This document shows, piece by piece, positions 1-13,376 of a stretch of DNA of 64,000 nt (its first letter is position 1; every line of letters starts with the position of its first letter). Where the stretch lies: the NCBI RefSeq assembly GCF_000003815.2, contig NW_023365777.1, forward strand, positions 352,855 through 416,854, in the 5' to 3' direction. Source of the stretch: Branchiostoma floridae. Taxonomy: Eukaryota; Chordata; Leptocardii; Amphioxiformes; Branchiostomatidae. A program made the translations under genes and the position numbers. The notes beneath the pieces are model-generated. The model made no database searches. It saw only the letters and a program-made list of their open reading frames with translations, and was not told the origin of the DNA.

Positions 1-794
1 TAGCAAATACATTTGCATAACACCTGCAAAGGAAAGAATGACTTTGGGGTGTACACGGACTTGATATCTGAACAGCATGTTCTTCTGAACACTCAGATTT
101 TCTTGTCCTGTACAGTTAAACATATTTCAGAAAAAAAGTGGTGCAGATTCAAAGTAACCAAGCAATGATTTACCAGATATAAGTTAGAGAGGATAGATTT
201 GGGTTGCAGGACAAATCACTGGCAATTACTTTGTACAAATCTTTGCAACCAATGAATTTCTAACCCAAATTATAATAAAAATTCTCCTTTATTCTGACAT
301 AACAGAAATGAAGTTTTATGTATGGTTTCCTTTTTATGTCAAAGGTTAATAGGTATTTGATATATGCCATTCTAGGCTTGATAGATATTCCACACACTTT
401 GCAACACATCTTTGATCCCAAAGGCAAAATTTGTCGAGGCTATGAAAAATTGCAAGACCATTTAACATGCCCCCAAGAAATGTTGGCCCAATTCTTTAGC
501 ACTTTGTCTTTTACTCCATTTCTAAAGAAAAACATGTAGATATGTACGAAATCTAGAATATATAATTATAATAGGCCACTTTTTTTTATCAACTGAGCTT
601 CAAGAATTTGAAGAACTGATACAGTTCAAAATTTGTTACCCCCGTTTTGGGCAACCTATCCCGGGGACTAGGCAGTGATGAAGGCTGACCAGCTAATCTT
701 TTGTTCAGTATGTCACGGAGCAAGCACAATGATCGCAGTCAATTAATCTTGCCGAAGCCGACCTCATCATCAGGGTGATTGCCATCTAATTCTG

Positions 795-979
795 NNNNNN
801 NNNNNNNNNNNNNNNNNNNNNNNNNNNNNNNNNNNNNNNNNNNNNNNNNNNNNNNNNNNNNNNNNNNNNNNNNNNNNNNNNNNNNNNNNNNNNNNNNNNN
901 NNNNNNNNNNNNNNNNNNNNNNNNNNNNNNNNNNNNNNNNNNNNNNNNNNNNNNNNNNNNNNNNNNNNNNNNNNNNNNN
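795..979. other. Assembly gap (185 N)
   Basis: A run of 185 unresolved bases in the upstream intron. Any open frame drawn through it is an artefact. The true length of missing sequence is unknown. Confidence 0.99.
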
Positions 980-1968
980 AAAGCCTGGTTGATGGGCTGT
1001 TTGTTTGACAAGATGGATAGACCCATTACTGCTGCTGGTGGGAATAGCCCGTGCATTCATTTATTCCAACATGATGTATGGAATGTACTGGATAATTGCT
1101 GGGGGTGAGAGGAAGCCGGATCGATCAAATAACAAATGAAAATGCAAATGCTTTGGAAGTGTTGGCTATTGTTCAAAGTGTTTCTGATGAGGTGAAAAAC
1201 AGTAGTTTTCAGAGGCTTGTGGTGATGTATGGCTGAAACATATTGACCTGTTCTTGCCAGGAGTGGGGGTGGGGGGTGGAGCAGTTGCTTCCAGTAGTGT
1301 CATACATTGTATATGCCTGATTAGCACTGCAGTCAGTAATTTTGAGATTGTAGTACACAGCACACAGATACCGCTCCTTTGTTAGATGGACAGGAATAGG
1401 TTAATACCTGGTGATGTCATATTGTGATTCAGGCTTATCATTAGCGGATTAGAAATTGGATACTCCCCATGTTGTAAAACCTTTGATAAGTGGATTGACT
1501 GTACGTAGGCCTCTCTCAAATTACAAAATTCATTATCATTTTCCTTATGTAAGATATGAGTAGCTTGTTCCTGAAAACATACTGTGAAATGTGCAGTTGA
1601 AAATTTGGTTGGCCTTAGCCAGAGTCTTTTAATTTACATACTTCCCTTTATTCAAGTCACTTTAAATTTACATGTACATGTATATACAATGTACTGCAAA
1701 TATCTTTTGGAAATCTAGGAACACAAGTTGATAGTTGTTGATAGTTGTTACTCAGACAGGAAGGATTGATACTTAATCCTTTGAGCTTAGACAATCGGTG
1801 ACAAAACCACAATATGAAGGCTTCTGTCAACATTCTACATATTTTTCTACACACTGACTCCAATGCCTTCATGAAGCTAACAACTAAAGTCACTGCATCT
1901 GTTGAACGGAATACAGTAGACAGCTCTGGGTTTAAGTAAAAGAGAACAGGATTGTTCTTTATATTTTC

Positions 1969-2185
1969 TAGCACTACTTCACCTTTATCCACAGGGGAAC
2001 CTTTATCCAATGTTTTAATAACATGATATTTAGGGCACATTGGACGGTGGTTGAAATTGCAATATTTTCAAAATATTGCTGTTTACAACCACAGTCTGTC
2101 TACTTCACTAGTTAACATTGTTGAATACATTGTTTTTAAAAACAACGGATATAGGTCACCCCACGGATAAGGTGAACTTACTTCC
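1969..2185. mobile_element. MITE family A, copy 1
   Basis: The ends are inverted: TTCACCTTTATCC at the left and GGATAAGGTGAA at the right, continued on the right by the arm word CAACGGATATAGGT. The middle has a short palindrome, TTGCAATATTTTCAAAATATTGC. The same ends and the GGACGGTGGTT/ACCACAGTCTGTC core recur in copies at 8545, 9252 and 61053, which defines a family. No coding capacity. The left arm is decayed, so this is an old copy. Confidence 0.75.
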
Positions 2186-3373
2186 ATGTAGACAACCAGT
2201 GGTCATAGTATGCCATACACAGAAAACATACACAGAAAACACAGGTTCAGGAGGCAATGAGGATATTAAAAACATCGGAAAACATCTATTCAGTGACTAT
2301 AAATTAAAAGGTATTGTACTAGATGGTACCAGCTAGTCTGAAACAAAGACAGTTGGTAAAAGTGCTGGGGGTGGGGGGCAGCAATTTCACATACAGATCC
2401 TATGGAGCATACAATAGTCTCATTGTGCTTGACTGGTTTGAGCTGATGGCAAACATTCTATAATTGGACAGTTTGAAAGGAATACTGGACATTGGAGTTA
2501 TTCCATATTTAGTGGTAGCAAAGGACTGAGATGAGATCTGCATCAATTTCTTGGAATTGGCTGCACTAGCTTCAAAGGTATCAAAGATCATATACTCCAA
2601 TGCATATGTCTCCAATTCATGGGACCAAAAGCCAGAATTGTGCCATTAACCATTACCGGTTAAGCTGCAAACCGAAAGGTTTCCAAACTCCTTACAGCCT
2701 TACTGGCACAGTGATTGAACTACCTCTCCTCTGTTTGGAAGTTTGCCAGGTGCACTTTAGTCTTTAGACGTCTCTCCCACCTTATCAACCGTCATCTGAG
2801 TGTGTATGTTGATTAGAACATGTAGCCTCTGTCTCGGTTACCCAAATGTCACTGAATAGTTGATTAATTGAATTAGATGTTGTGAATATTATCTAATGTA
2901 ATATCTAGTGTATACTTAGACTGGATTGACTTAGCTTGACATATAATGTTTTATTCAAATATTTCAAATTCTAGAAAGAACCGAGCTGTTAGTGATGGTA
3001 TTCATGTAATTCTACATTGCCATCCATGAATACAAATATCTAGCATGAGGTACACATGAACTTATGACTGTTCTTGGTGGCAAATTTGCAGTTTAGTTAC
3101 AATGTTACACCACAAAAATTTGTGTGTCCTCATCAGTGTTATAGCATACACAATGTTGCATATAGTGTAAGACAATGCATTTGCTGTTTAGTGTGCATTT
3201 TGCTAGGGCACAACATTGAGGCATGTCAGACTATCAAAAAATTACAACCGCTTGGATCTGAGCTTGTATCATTACACCACACCACACTAGTACTGCAATG
3301 ATTTCTTTGTCTCATGCATTTATTGTGTATAGTTGTTCTCACTCATATTTATTCATACTGTCTGTGTTTCCAG

Positions 3374-4169
3374 GTGGTGTACAGAACTATTGAGCCACAG
3401 GAGACGAACCTTGACCTCTCTTATCTGGCAAAGTCAAACAGCCCCAAGATGAAAGCCTACGGCAACCTTGAGTTCACCTGCAATGAGGTGTCTCCTCTCG
3501 ACCCCGTGACCTTCCTCACGCCTGAGTCTTACCTCGAGCTACCCACCTGGACAGCGAAGCAGACTGGGACGATATCCTTTGACTTTCGCACAAAAGAAGA
3601 CAATGGCTTGCTGATGTACAACTTTGGAACTGTAGAACAACCAGATTTCTTTGCCTGTGAACTTTTAGACGGCCATCTTTATGTCATGTTTGACCTTGGG
3701 TCGGGGCCAGTGAAGGTCAAAGCCACCCAGAAACCCCTGAATGATGGAGAGTGGCATCATGTGGACATCCAGCGGGATGGCCTGAGCGGTATGGTCGTGG
3801 TGGACTCACGACTCAGCAAGTTCTCTGTTCCTGCCGGTAGCTCGCAGCTGGGACTCAACAGCAAGTTATACGTCGGCGGATACGGCACCAGCTGGAGCGC
3901 CCTACAGCTTCCCAAAGAGATCTGGTCAGGCAAGCTGTACTACGGCTTTGTCGGTTGCATGAGGGACATCTACATGGATGGGCGCAGCCTGGATATAGCA
4001 GCCATTGCCAAGCAGCAGGGTGCAGTAGGTGTGGGATCCTACTGCCGGCCCATGCCTGACCAGTGCAGCAGCAGGCCCTGTCAGCAGGGAGGGAAGTGCA
4101 AGGAGGGGTGGAACCGCTACATCTGCGACTGCTCCAAGACTGTCTACTCTGGCAAGAACTGTGAGAAAG
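3374..4169 (+). CDS. NRXN: Alpha-neurexin internal exon: LNS3 + EGF2
   Basis: This exon encodes 265 codons plus one base (phase 0 in, phase 1 out). The acceptor is tttccag before GTGGTGTAC and the donor is AAAG|GTCAGT. Residues about 33-226 form a laminin G/LNS domain: the family features GTISFDFRT (65-73), the LLDGHLY strand (97-103), LNDGEWHHV (122-130) and LYVGG (165-169) are present, with the C-terminal cysteine pair at 195 (VGCMRD) and 224. Residues 231-263 form an EGF repeat with six cysteines (231, 236, 242, 251, 253, 263) and the neurexin-typical WNRYICDC. From my knowledge of vertebrate neurexins this is LNS3 followed by EGF2, and the VVY start coincides with the vertebrate exon start. 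Relative to vertebrate LNS3 the loop before DFFACELL is shorter. Neurexins are single-pass presynaptic membrane proteins that bind neuroligins and other ligands across the synaptic cleft. The open frame extends upstream to an in-frame ATG at 3314, but that part is intron. Confidence 0.95.
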
Positions 4170-7100
4170 GTCAGTGTTTTCCATTCTTTGTTTTATCATC
4201 CCACCTAGAAATAATTGTGAAGTTTATCCAATATATAGCAAGAAATACCAGATTGCAAAATGACAACCCCTGTCCCTGGTGCTGAATAACAGTAACTGTT
4301 ATGCTGTGTTTTTTGTCCAATTGAAAACAAATGTAATTTTTATTTGATACAAAACTTGAAGTACATTCCCTTTCCCTGGTGCTGAATTAGTGATTGCTAT
4401 GCTGTCATTGCTATCAAAGGCCTGTCCTTGTTTGTGTGCCTACTATGCATCACATGACCTACTGACGTCACTGTGATACGTCATCCTACCGTCACGAATT
4501 TCACATCTTGCATGCAGTGCCCATCAGAGCACATCATCCTCGCTCCTGTCAATCAATTAACCCACGGGTAACTCGATACATGTACTGCAGTGGAACAAGT
4601 GAATCTTTTCAACATGCTTGTGCAAATTAGCTTACATCAAATGATGCTTAGCGCCATGTCATGTGTGGGGAAGAGAGGACTACTGTTAAAGAAATGATGT
4701 ACTTGTACATTGTACCAATTCTCTACAAAAATGTCCTTTAAAGTTTGTATTTTGTTTGAGTCATGTCGGCCATGTTCAAATTTATCATTGCCCTCTTTGA
4801 AGCACTTGAAACATTATATTTAATATTTTGAAGGATGTTCGTCTTCAGCAATGACCACGTTTTGGTGTCTAGACAGTTTTTGATTGTCAGTGAAAATACT
4901 GCAGGTCCATTTGCCTGTCTTCAACTCCCATTTCCAAGTACACTGACCTTCAGAAGAACATGGCAGGAGCTGGCTGCCTATGCATTAGTAAGAAATTAGG
5001 GGCTTAGATGGAAGCTGGAATGATATCAGGGCGTGTGTGCCAGTGCATGGCTGCCGCGAGCCGATAAGCCTTGTAACATCAGGGCTGCGGGCAGATTACC
5101 CGTGGTAACGACCATCGAACAATCAATACTCAAGTCCCGCTCACCTTAATGAGAATGGAATGAAATGCAAATTTTGTCACCTTTCTGTTGGTTTGGTACA
5201 ATCCTGCGGCCACCTGTAAGTTCTCCACGGGACAGGTACTACAGTAATTGATGAGCATCATATGCTCCAGCCGGGCAGCTTCAAGCCTGAATCTTTCATC
5301 AGCTGTCACTCAAATTCCATGGCGAAGTCAAAATTTCAAATCATCCTTCTTTGATTCCCTGCATAGCCTAGAGCAGGAGCAGTACATACTAGCCTCATCG
5401 TTTGTTGTTGTTAGACATACAAACTTGAGACAAGCCACCTGGTTGGTTGTGTAATGACTCTAGATCGTCATTCCCTCATGGAATAGTCTTCTTGAGGTTT
5501 TGCGTCTAACATATTCTGACAACAACCATGCACATGCACATATGCGGTCTGACAGCTGCCTCTATATCCACTCTTTGGGAGGATTGGAGAAGTCAGAGTT
5601 TGTCGACTGCAGTTTCCCCAGTTTGTTATTGTTGTCCCATGGCATTGCCCCCCTCCCCTAGCCTTGCCATTGGAGAGTAACACAGTTGCAATGCAATGAA
5701 CCAATGATTGATGATTATGCCTTTCGTGGTGACTTTGCTTTTTTGTAGTCTCATCCATTAGAGAGGTTTACGGGTCACTGCATGTTTCTTGTTAGCCGTT
5801 ATTCACAGTATTAGCCATATCGGTGATGACAGGGACCAAGGACAATGTCATAAACAACATGATCTTGTTTAGGGGATAGACAACAGTGACAACATGACAA
5901 AGCTTATTTTGAAAGAAAAAAAACAAGCATTATGGAAATCTATGAATAGCTCAATGATTAGGAACGATGTGTTTCTCACAAAAAAGACAGGTATCTGCAG
6001 TTTGAAAATATGCTGATAGGAGGCCCAAATTGTTTTTCTGAAGGCCAAGAGCTACCAAGAAATCTTGAACTAGAGACACAATAGGGGCCCAAAACCTTTT
6101 TTCATTTTTTAAGGTCTGGGTGCAAGGAAAAAATAAAGTTAATCAATTCAAGTTGTTTACATATGATTTACCAAGCACAAGATTTGCAGTATCCTCTTGA
6201 TGATCTTCCAAAGCAGCTTATCTTATATTAACTTATCATATCTGCATTTTTGTTTGATGAGAAATAAGATTTCCCTTTAACGTCAATCCCAAATAAAATA
6301 AGATGATTGCCGATGTAAAAATACATTCCCAGAAGAAGAGGAACACTATTAAGCCGCTTCATTCATTTATGCACTCAATGCTTCATACGTCATTGGTAAC
6401 CGGATGCGGTAATGTACTCCATGACGAGATATCTTTCCTACAATTGATGTCAGTAAATGTGATATGCACAGTATACGCCCACACCTAATAGACATAGGGT
6501 TCGTTCTCCTTGTCCCACACATACTCAATGTCAAACCCAAGCTGATGCATGATGGCCACCATTTTGAATGTATGACTTCCTTTGGCAGAAGGTCACATCT
6601 CTTTGACCCCAACATGGCTGATTCAGCTCAGATAACGATAATCCTGATGGCTCGGTGACAGCATCAACCTGCATTGTGTACATCAAACTCTCTTCACACT
6701 CTGTAGCTAAAGATCTTAACTTATCACTTCCTCCAGCACAAGTTTCCACCGGCTGCACTCTTGGTTTTCAATGGAATAACGTATGTGCAAGTTGTAATGG
6801 GGAGATAGGAAAGTAGCCATGATTGATGATGATAACTTTGTACATTCAGGTCAATGTCTGCGTGCTTTCATAGGGAATTACGCATTATGGGGATGGTTAC
6901 TTCTACATGTATTAGTTGGCAGTAAAATCTGGTTAATGCACTCTCATGCTTTTCCATTTGCATTCAGCAAAGGTAGTCAGCACTGCCGCATGTTTTACCA
7001 ACTCTCTTCATCAAAGATGTCAGTCTGTGTCCCTCAATCATAAGTAGTGACATGTAACACAATGGCAGCATTGAAGGTCAGACGAGTCACTCATAACGCA

Positions 7101-8110
7101 TCATGACAGCCTAAAATACCCGAGCCACATGAATGAGATTATTCCCTAGGAAGATTCTCGAAGAGCGTAACGTCACCCCTTGATCAGCAGGATTCCCCTA
7201 AGACTGCTTGACGATGTTGTCACAGGATTTCCACTTGCCTTGCTAGGACCCTTCCTGTAGCACAACAGCAGGGATCATCAGCACCCACCAGACAGGGTGT
7301 TCCCATGAGATGCCTTGTTTCATTTGGATGAAGTTTCTCTCTGCCTATAGTTTTTATATGACAGTACAAAATGAATGAACGAATAAACTGTTCATGTTAC
7401 ACTGTAACATTTCTACCGAGATCTGCAGCAGATGACTGCAGTACCAGTTGTTCCACTGCAGCAGCTGCAGTTGTTGATACTCCTCGCACACATGTATGTA
7501 TATCAACAAAGGGCATGGTGTTGACTTTAAACCAATAAATCCCTATTTACAAGGCAAAGGATCAAGTTTCTGATACATTCATGCATATTCTATATTGTCA
7601 CAATGCCCTTTTCTAAATTCTATAATGCCTGAATATCAAAAGTATATTCAAAGGGGAACCAGTTTTGTGAAGCAGAGACTTGCTATGAATATACTAGTGT
7701 CTATACAAAAGTCATGTAGTTCGCCATGATGCATTTTAATATCCTAGATTGCATGACAAGCTGAAACTTTAAAGGGAAGACTGACACACTGGAAAATGTG
7801 ATAATCCCAGCTCCCTGAAGGATTAGGAGCCCTAAATCCAGATTAACAGCAAATCTGCTGGGTAGGTGCACATGAAGGTTTTTCTACTCGCATCAGACAA
7901 CTGATTTTGCAATTCCAACAATCTCCAGCTTGGCTTTGGATTCAGTGAATAAAGAAATGCTAAATGCTTTCCTGGGAAGGTTGAATGGATGTCATACTGA
8001 CTGTGACAGGTGATCATTAAGCTGGGATGGGACTCTTAGTGGAGAAAAGTGATGTGGAGAAAGGTCCTGTCAATTTCTGGAAATGCCAGAGGAACCGGAA
8101 ACCCGCTGTG

Positions 8111-8136
8111 ATTCCGTCTTGGCCAGAAGACGGAAT
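8111..8136. repeat. Perfect 10-bp hairpin, 6-nt loop
   Basis: ATTCCGTCTT and AAGACGGAAT are exact complements separated by ggccag. Isolated in the large intron; no terminator role is expected in a eukaryote. Confidence 0.6.
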
Positions 8137-8544
8137 GGCTCATTTGACAGTTGGAAATGGTAGCAGTAGTAAGATTGAATTTCTTGGTTGTGTTCCTTGC
8201 GGAGCCGGGTTTAGCGCAGACGTCAAGAGATCCCCAAAGTCATTTGCTGCCTGCAATGAGTGGAGCAGAGAAATCCTAACGTGACAGATCCATTTACTGT
8301 GCCGGGAATCCCGACAGAGTTCTATTACTTGGGAACTTGAACCTAAGGAAAGATTGAGGTTCAGTGGAACTCGTGATGTTGTAATCATTCTTTATATTCA
8401 AAGCTTTTAGTATTAGATATTCCTATCCCTAATATACAATTTTGGACAACATTTAGTTACAATTGGGGCCCCAACATAATCATGTTCAAGAAAATAACAG
8501 GAAACTGTGATTGCTTCCTTAAATAGTTGAAGGGTAGGATATGT

Positions 8545-8770
8545 AATGCTACTTCACCTTTATCCGTGGGGTAACCTATATACGTTGCTTTCAAAAACGG
8601 GTATTTAGGGATATCAAGTTCGACGGATGATAATTTCTATTTCTAAAAACTACAATAGTTTGAACATATTACAACTTAAAACCATCATCCGTTGACTTGA
8701 TATCCTTTAATACCGTTTGGGTGAACACAACGAATATAGGTTACCCTGCGGATAAAGGTGAACTAGCATT
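8545..8770. mobile_element. MITE family A, copy 2
   Basis: The ends are inverted from AATGCTACTTCACC at the left to GGTGAACTAGCATT at the right, followed inward by TTTATCCGTGGGGTAACC and its complement. This is the best copy for defining the outer boundary. The interior contains TATCAAGT and ACTTGATATCC, which are also inverted. It has no open frame of interest and must depend on a transposase supplied elsewhere; superfamily not assigned. Confidence 0.8.
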
Positions 8771-9251
8771 ACAGCACTATTTAAGTTCACTGTGAACTGA
8801 GTTTTAGATCCATGTTGCCGACTGGCAACTGGTAATGCAAGAAATTAATTACATTGACAAGGAGGCAGTGCACATGTACGTGTATGTTCCTTACATTAAT
8901 GGGCTCATTCGTCACCAAGGGTAGAAAACAGTCTACCCACACACACACAAAGGGAAGGGTGAAGTATTTATGTTACTGTCGTGGAAGGGATTACATGCAG
9001 CACTAGTTTTATGTGCAGTGGAGACAGGGTTGGAGATCAGGGACTAGTACCGTTGATGCAAGAAGTAAATCACCAAGGCCTTCATACTTAAATAAGGCAC
9101 TGCACAATGCATGTTCCCCACATACATTTGTATTCATATTGTGTGTCAAAAAGGCCCCCACAGAAGCCGGGACACATGTTTAATCCGACAAAGAAATGAT
9201 GCAGTGATGCAGATACCAAGCATAGGAAGATTAAATGCAGCTCTAGGTTTA

Positions 9252-9478
9252 TAGCTAACACTAGTTTACCTTTATCTGTGGGGTAACCTATATCCGTTGT
9301 TCCTAAGATATCAAGTAAATGGACGGTGGTTTCAAACTGTCATATAGTGAAAGTACTGCAAATTGAAAACACCGTCTGCCCACTAAGTCTTGTTATCCCT
9401 GAATACCCTGTTTTTAAAAACAACAAAAGAGGTTACCCCACAGATAAAGGTAAATTACTTTGTAGCATTACGACTCCG
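9252..9478. mobile_element. MITE family A, copy 3
   Basis: Inverted ends TTTACCTTTATCTGTGGGG and CCCCACAGATAAAGGTAAA. The core has GGACGGTGGTTTCAAA and AAAACACCGTCTGCC. It lies only about 480 bp from copy 2 in the same intron. Boundaries are approximate. Confidence 0.78.
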
Positions 9479-10483
9479 CAAAAAACCTAGAGCAGTATAC
9501 TTCAGCACATGACCACCTTCTGCAAGATGGGAGACCCAACTCCTTGCATAGAATTCATATAAGAAAGTCCTTGAAATCTAGTTTTGAAGGAGGCTGCACT
9601 TGCTATACAACACATTTACTAGTAATCCATATACCCAGAGTGAGGTGTGATAGGGGTCATTTGACAGGAGAATTCTCGCAACAGTCTCTGTAGTAAAGAC
9701 AGAAGTTTGGCTCTTCTTTTAACAAGGACCCAATGGGGCCCCAGAGAGCAGCAGCCATATCTTGTGGGAAAGTAGAGGAACCGAAAATGCAGTCTCATCC
9801 CACATGCAGATCAGTGCAGGTGGAATCCGACAGTGATGAACTTTGATACAACTTTAACCCTTTATCTTGCAATTACTTTTAGATAGGGAGAAAATAACAC
9901 CTTCTATCAGCAGCTGGGATACAAGGGCTTAATTCTGTTTGAAGATGGGGAAGCCGGTATGCAATTGCCGTTACAGATGAATACTAATGATCGCTCGTGT
10001 GTGCACCAACAGAATTGTCGGGAGATGTTTAGGATGTAGGATGTGTACGGAGTGTTATGGTTGTCAAAAAAGTTTCAGTAGACTTGCAATAAACTCAAGA
10101 GTTTGTGTGAGAAGACTTGAATGAGAGATGTTCAAACTACCAGTGGTACGTATCAAGTCCACGTTGCAAATCTTTTTCAACAGAGGAGCAGTTTTCATGG
10201 CGGATTGCACACTTATCATAGCTGCTACATTGAAAGTATTCTGCAGGTTGAGAAAGTAATCTAGTGTGTAACAATGTAACGATGGTGAGTACAAGATGTG
10301 ATTAGACAATTGCTGAGCTGGCTGATGGTGGTATGGAGCTCCAGGGAATGGGTCTATTCATGGCCATTCAGCTAGTAGGATTGAGGAAAGGGTGAGCTTG
10401 AAAGGAAGTTGTTTTGTCAGCATTGCAGGGTTCTGTGAAGGTGAATTATACAGGGTGTGGTACTTGCTGATAAGACTGTGTGG

Positions 10484-10700
10484 TGATGTCTTTTCTGTGA
10501 GAACGTGACGTTGAGTATTTGCCCCAAAAATCAAGAGGTTCTGAGTTCAACCCCTTGGCATGTACCAGCCATTACCCTTTGGGATGGTACTTAACATTGA
10601 ATTTCTTAACTTTACCCAGGTGAAAACGAGTACCTAGCTTCAGTTCAGGACATCCATTGAATAGGACATTAAATGGAGGTACAATGTTAGAGGATAGCCA
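10484..10700 (+). mobile_element. tRNA-derived SINE remnant (probable)
   Basis: A B-box-like segment, AGAGGTTCTGAGTTCAACC (near 10535), is followed by GGGATGGTACTTAACATTG, then ACTTTACCCAGGTGAAAACG and GTACCTAGCTTC. This order is typical of tRNA-headed SINEs in deuterostome genomes as I remember them. The A box is poor, so the copy is either truncated or decayed. Confidence 0.55.
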
Positions 10701-11665
10701 CACCTCAAGTACATGAAAAAACAAAGACCATGCTTATTATGCAAAGACCAGGGGTCTATCCCATTGTCAGTAGATTGAAATTTACAGGCTAATGTATGTA
10801 TACTCTGTACTGTTCTAAGATTCCTCAGCCTGAAGGGTTGAGTACATTAATTAACAATAAAGAGGAAGAATACGCACATGTCTGATTCCTCGTTTGGTGG
10901 ATCTTTGAAAGAAAATTTGCATTTGAGAGCAATTCACTTTAATAGAATACATCACTAAAAGTGTCGGCTATGTAGCCATTGTATTGTTTTCATGATTATT
11001 ATTCCATCAATGGTATTGGAAGTTTCAAAATTTATCATCATCAATAAAGACTTAAAATTCAGTTTTCAGTAAAAATTGGTAAATAGGTAGACTCATAATT
11101 GATAACCAAGCAATTTCTTCTTATTGTAAAATACTAGATATGACAAGTTTTGTGTTGCATAGATATATCTGCAATCAATATTTCTTATTTATTGATATAC
11201 CCCAATGGACACAAACATCTTATCATTTATCATTGTGCAGAAGACACACAGTTTTGGCCATTTTTCTCAGAAACTATGATTTTAAAAAGGCTAATATAAT
11301 TGTACCTGCTTTTACATAAAATGTATGTTGCACAGCTTTCCCCCTTTATATCACAAAAATTGTTGTCCCAGGAAGTGTCCCAAACTTGAAACTAGAAAGT
11401 GCAGACATGGTATTGTCCCCAGAGACAGTGTTGAGTCCTTCTGCTACTCCCCCTCCCACCCTTCATCCCAGCCATCTGTCTGGGAAGTAATATTCTACGA
11501 CATGCCATGCTGTCCCAGATGGCCCTGTGCGGTAAATCACCATTACATAAAAATTGTTGCCATTTGAGTCTAAAGGACAGCCTAGCTGGTGATTCTTCAT
11601 GCCTTTTGTGCGTTTTTGGTAGCAGGTTGCGTACCCGCTGCCTTGTCCTATGTGTTGACATGGCG

Positions 11666-11679
11666 CCACAAGAGGGCTG
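11666..11679 (+). promoter_or_regulatory. CTCF-core-like word (tentative)
   Basis: CCACAAGAGGGCTG fits the bilaterian CTCF core CCASNAGRKGGCR closely. One word in 64 kb can occur by chance, and no orientation partner was identified. Confidence 0.25.
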
Positions 11680-13376
11680 GTGTAGAAAACGATGACAGAT
11701 TATTGGCAGAACTTTCATCAAAGAAGAAGGGCTACTGGGAGCGATTACGTGACCTTTTTGTCCCCTGGTTTCTGAGCATGTCTTCCATTGATTTCCACCT
11801 TCTGAAGACCAATTTCCACATGTCGATATTTTACCCACAATGACCAATCAGGCCGCTGTAATGACCCATGTATAATCGTGATAAACAAGAAAACTGAACA
11901 AGGACTTCGAGTTGATCAATGGCAAACTATTTAAGGATTTCGAATCGATGAAGTGAGGGGGCCTGTCGAGCTTGTTAGCTACCATCCCATGTTCTTTGCC
12001 AGTGGCGCTTGTTTAGGAGGAAAATTCCAGGCAGGAATTCAGGCGTACAGCGATCAATACTGATCAATAGCTGAAGCAGGGCACACCACTCGGATATGCA
12101 AGCTGTAGGACAGCAAGACAGAACCACTGCTCCTGCACAGTGCATCAAATTGCTTAGTCTCTGGTTCCCACAATGAAGTGAATCGCAGCGTACATGTATT
12201 TTATCGCATTATGAGGAAGTGAATCAAGAATGTCTGTAATAAAAAGCAATCCCTCGGCGCAGCAGGCCGTAATGACGGGACTTAATTTCGGGCCCGGCAT
12301 CAGCTTGCCTGGGAAGGTATAAATTTTTCAGGGGTGATAAAATAGAAATGTTTTAGGAGTGTACCACCCATAAGCTGCTTGAAATGCGTGAAGTTGGAAC
12401 TGCTAGGGACAATCCTTATCTTGCAAGAGAAATGTTGAGATAAAGTCCTTTCATGCCTGTATCAGTTCCTTGTGAGATTGTACAGTAAAGATATCTGGCT
12501 ATTGGTGTGCAGCATCTCTACACATGTAGAGTTTATTAGAAATGCAGAAGTTAAGTATATATCTTTCCTTGAAGATAACGTTCTGCAAATAGCACTGCGA
12601 TAGATTGTATCGTATGAGGTTGTGCTCTCCTCCATAAAGATGATATCCTATTATTGCATTCTGGGACAGTGCTTCTACAAATACATATCTGCCAGATTAA
12701 CTTCTTTTGCTTACAAGTTGGAAAGCAGTTTGTTATGATTTTATTAATGCAGATTGTGATATCACATGAATGATGGAAACTGTGTTCATCACATCCTTTG
12801 GAATAGTAGTAAGTTAGTGTAGAGCCCTGAAGTAATGCAATGTCTGGAATGACAGAATCTTACTTTCCATGAAATCTTGACTTTTACAAATGATATCTCC
12901 AGGCACTTTTGATAAAAGCAAAAATAAAACATGTATCATGAACAAAATTGATTGTAGATGACTAACATCACACATTGAGGTTCCTTTTGAATTTTCATAT
13001 TTCATACCTGAGGTTTGATAAGTTCTCTATGATAGGCCCAGCATGTCTAGGTAAATGAAAATATCTGACTTATATACATGATATTCAATTGAAATAGCCT
13101 AACTGTCAGTCAAAAGGCTTTTGATTAATGGTTTCCAAGCATGTTCAGTCTTTTGATCAACATGTAGCCGAAATTATAGCTCGGCATTTATTGGATGTAA
13201 TATCAGTCTTGCAGATTTGATATGTTGATATTAAAGCAATATTGGCGACTGACATTTTCTCCCTATCTTGTCGTAAATTCTCATGATATGTTGCTGAGGG
13301 GAGCAATTGTGCAGAACACAAGAAATAGCTTGTAAAGATGTGAAATGTAAAATATTACTAGAGGAACTACCAAATG

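Larger units (their letters stand above)
1..3373 (+). other. Upstream neurexin intron, 3' part
   Basis: AT-rich intronic sequence before the LNS3 exon. It holds the assembly gap and one MITE copy (about 1969-2185). No open frame here resembles neurexin LNS2 or EGF1. The block 640-790 and 980-1130 around the gap is less AT-rich but shows no recognisable gene. Confidence 0.8.

Noticed and set aside
739-1108. Open frames on both strands of about 100 codons
   Set aside because: They run through the 185-base N gap and have no real coding sequence.
1657-2040. Minus-strand frame of 127 codons
   Set aside because: Its start lies inside MITE family A copy 1, and the protein has no recognisable features.
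3855-4199. Minus-strand frame of 114 codons opposite the LNS3/EGF2 exon
   Set aside because: Shadow of the neurexin coding strand.
5160-5172. Octamer ATGCAAAT as a POU-factor site
   Set aside because: The word is common by chance in AT-rich DNA and occurs elsewhere in the window (for example near 1142).
11392-11847. Minus-strand frame of 151 codons
   Set aside because: No domain, signal or splice context; low stop frequency in one GC-richer patch is enough to explain it.
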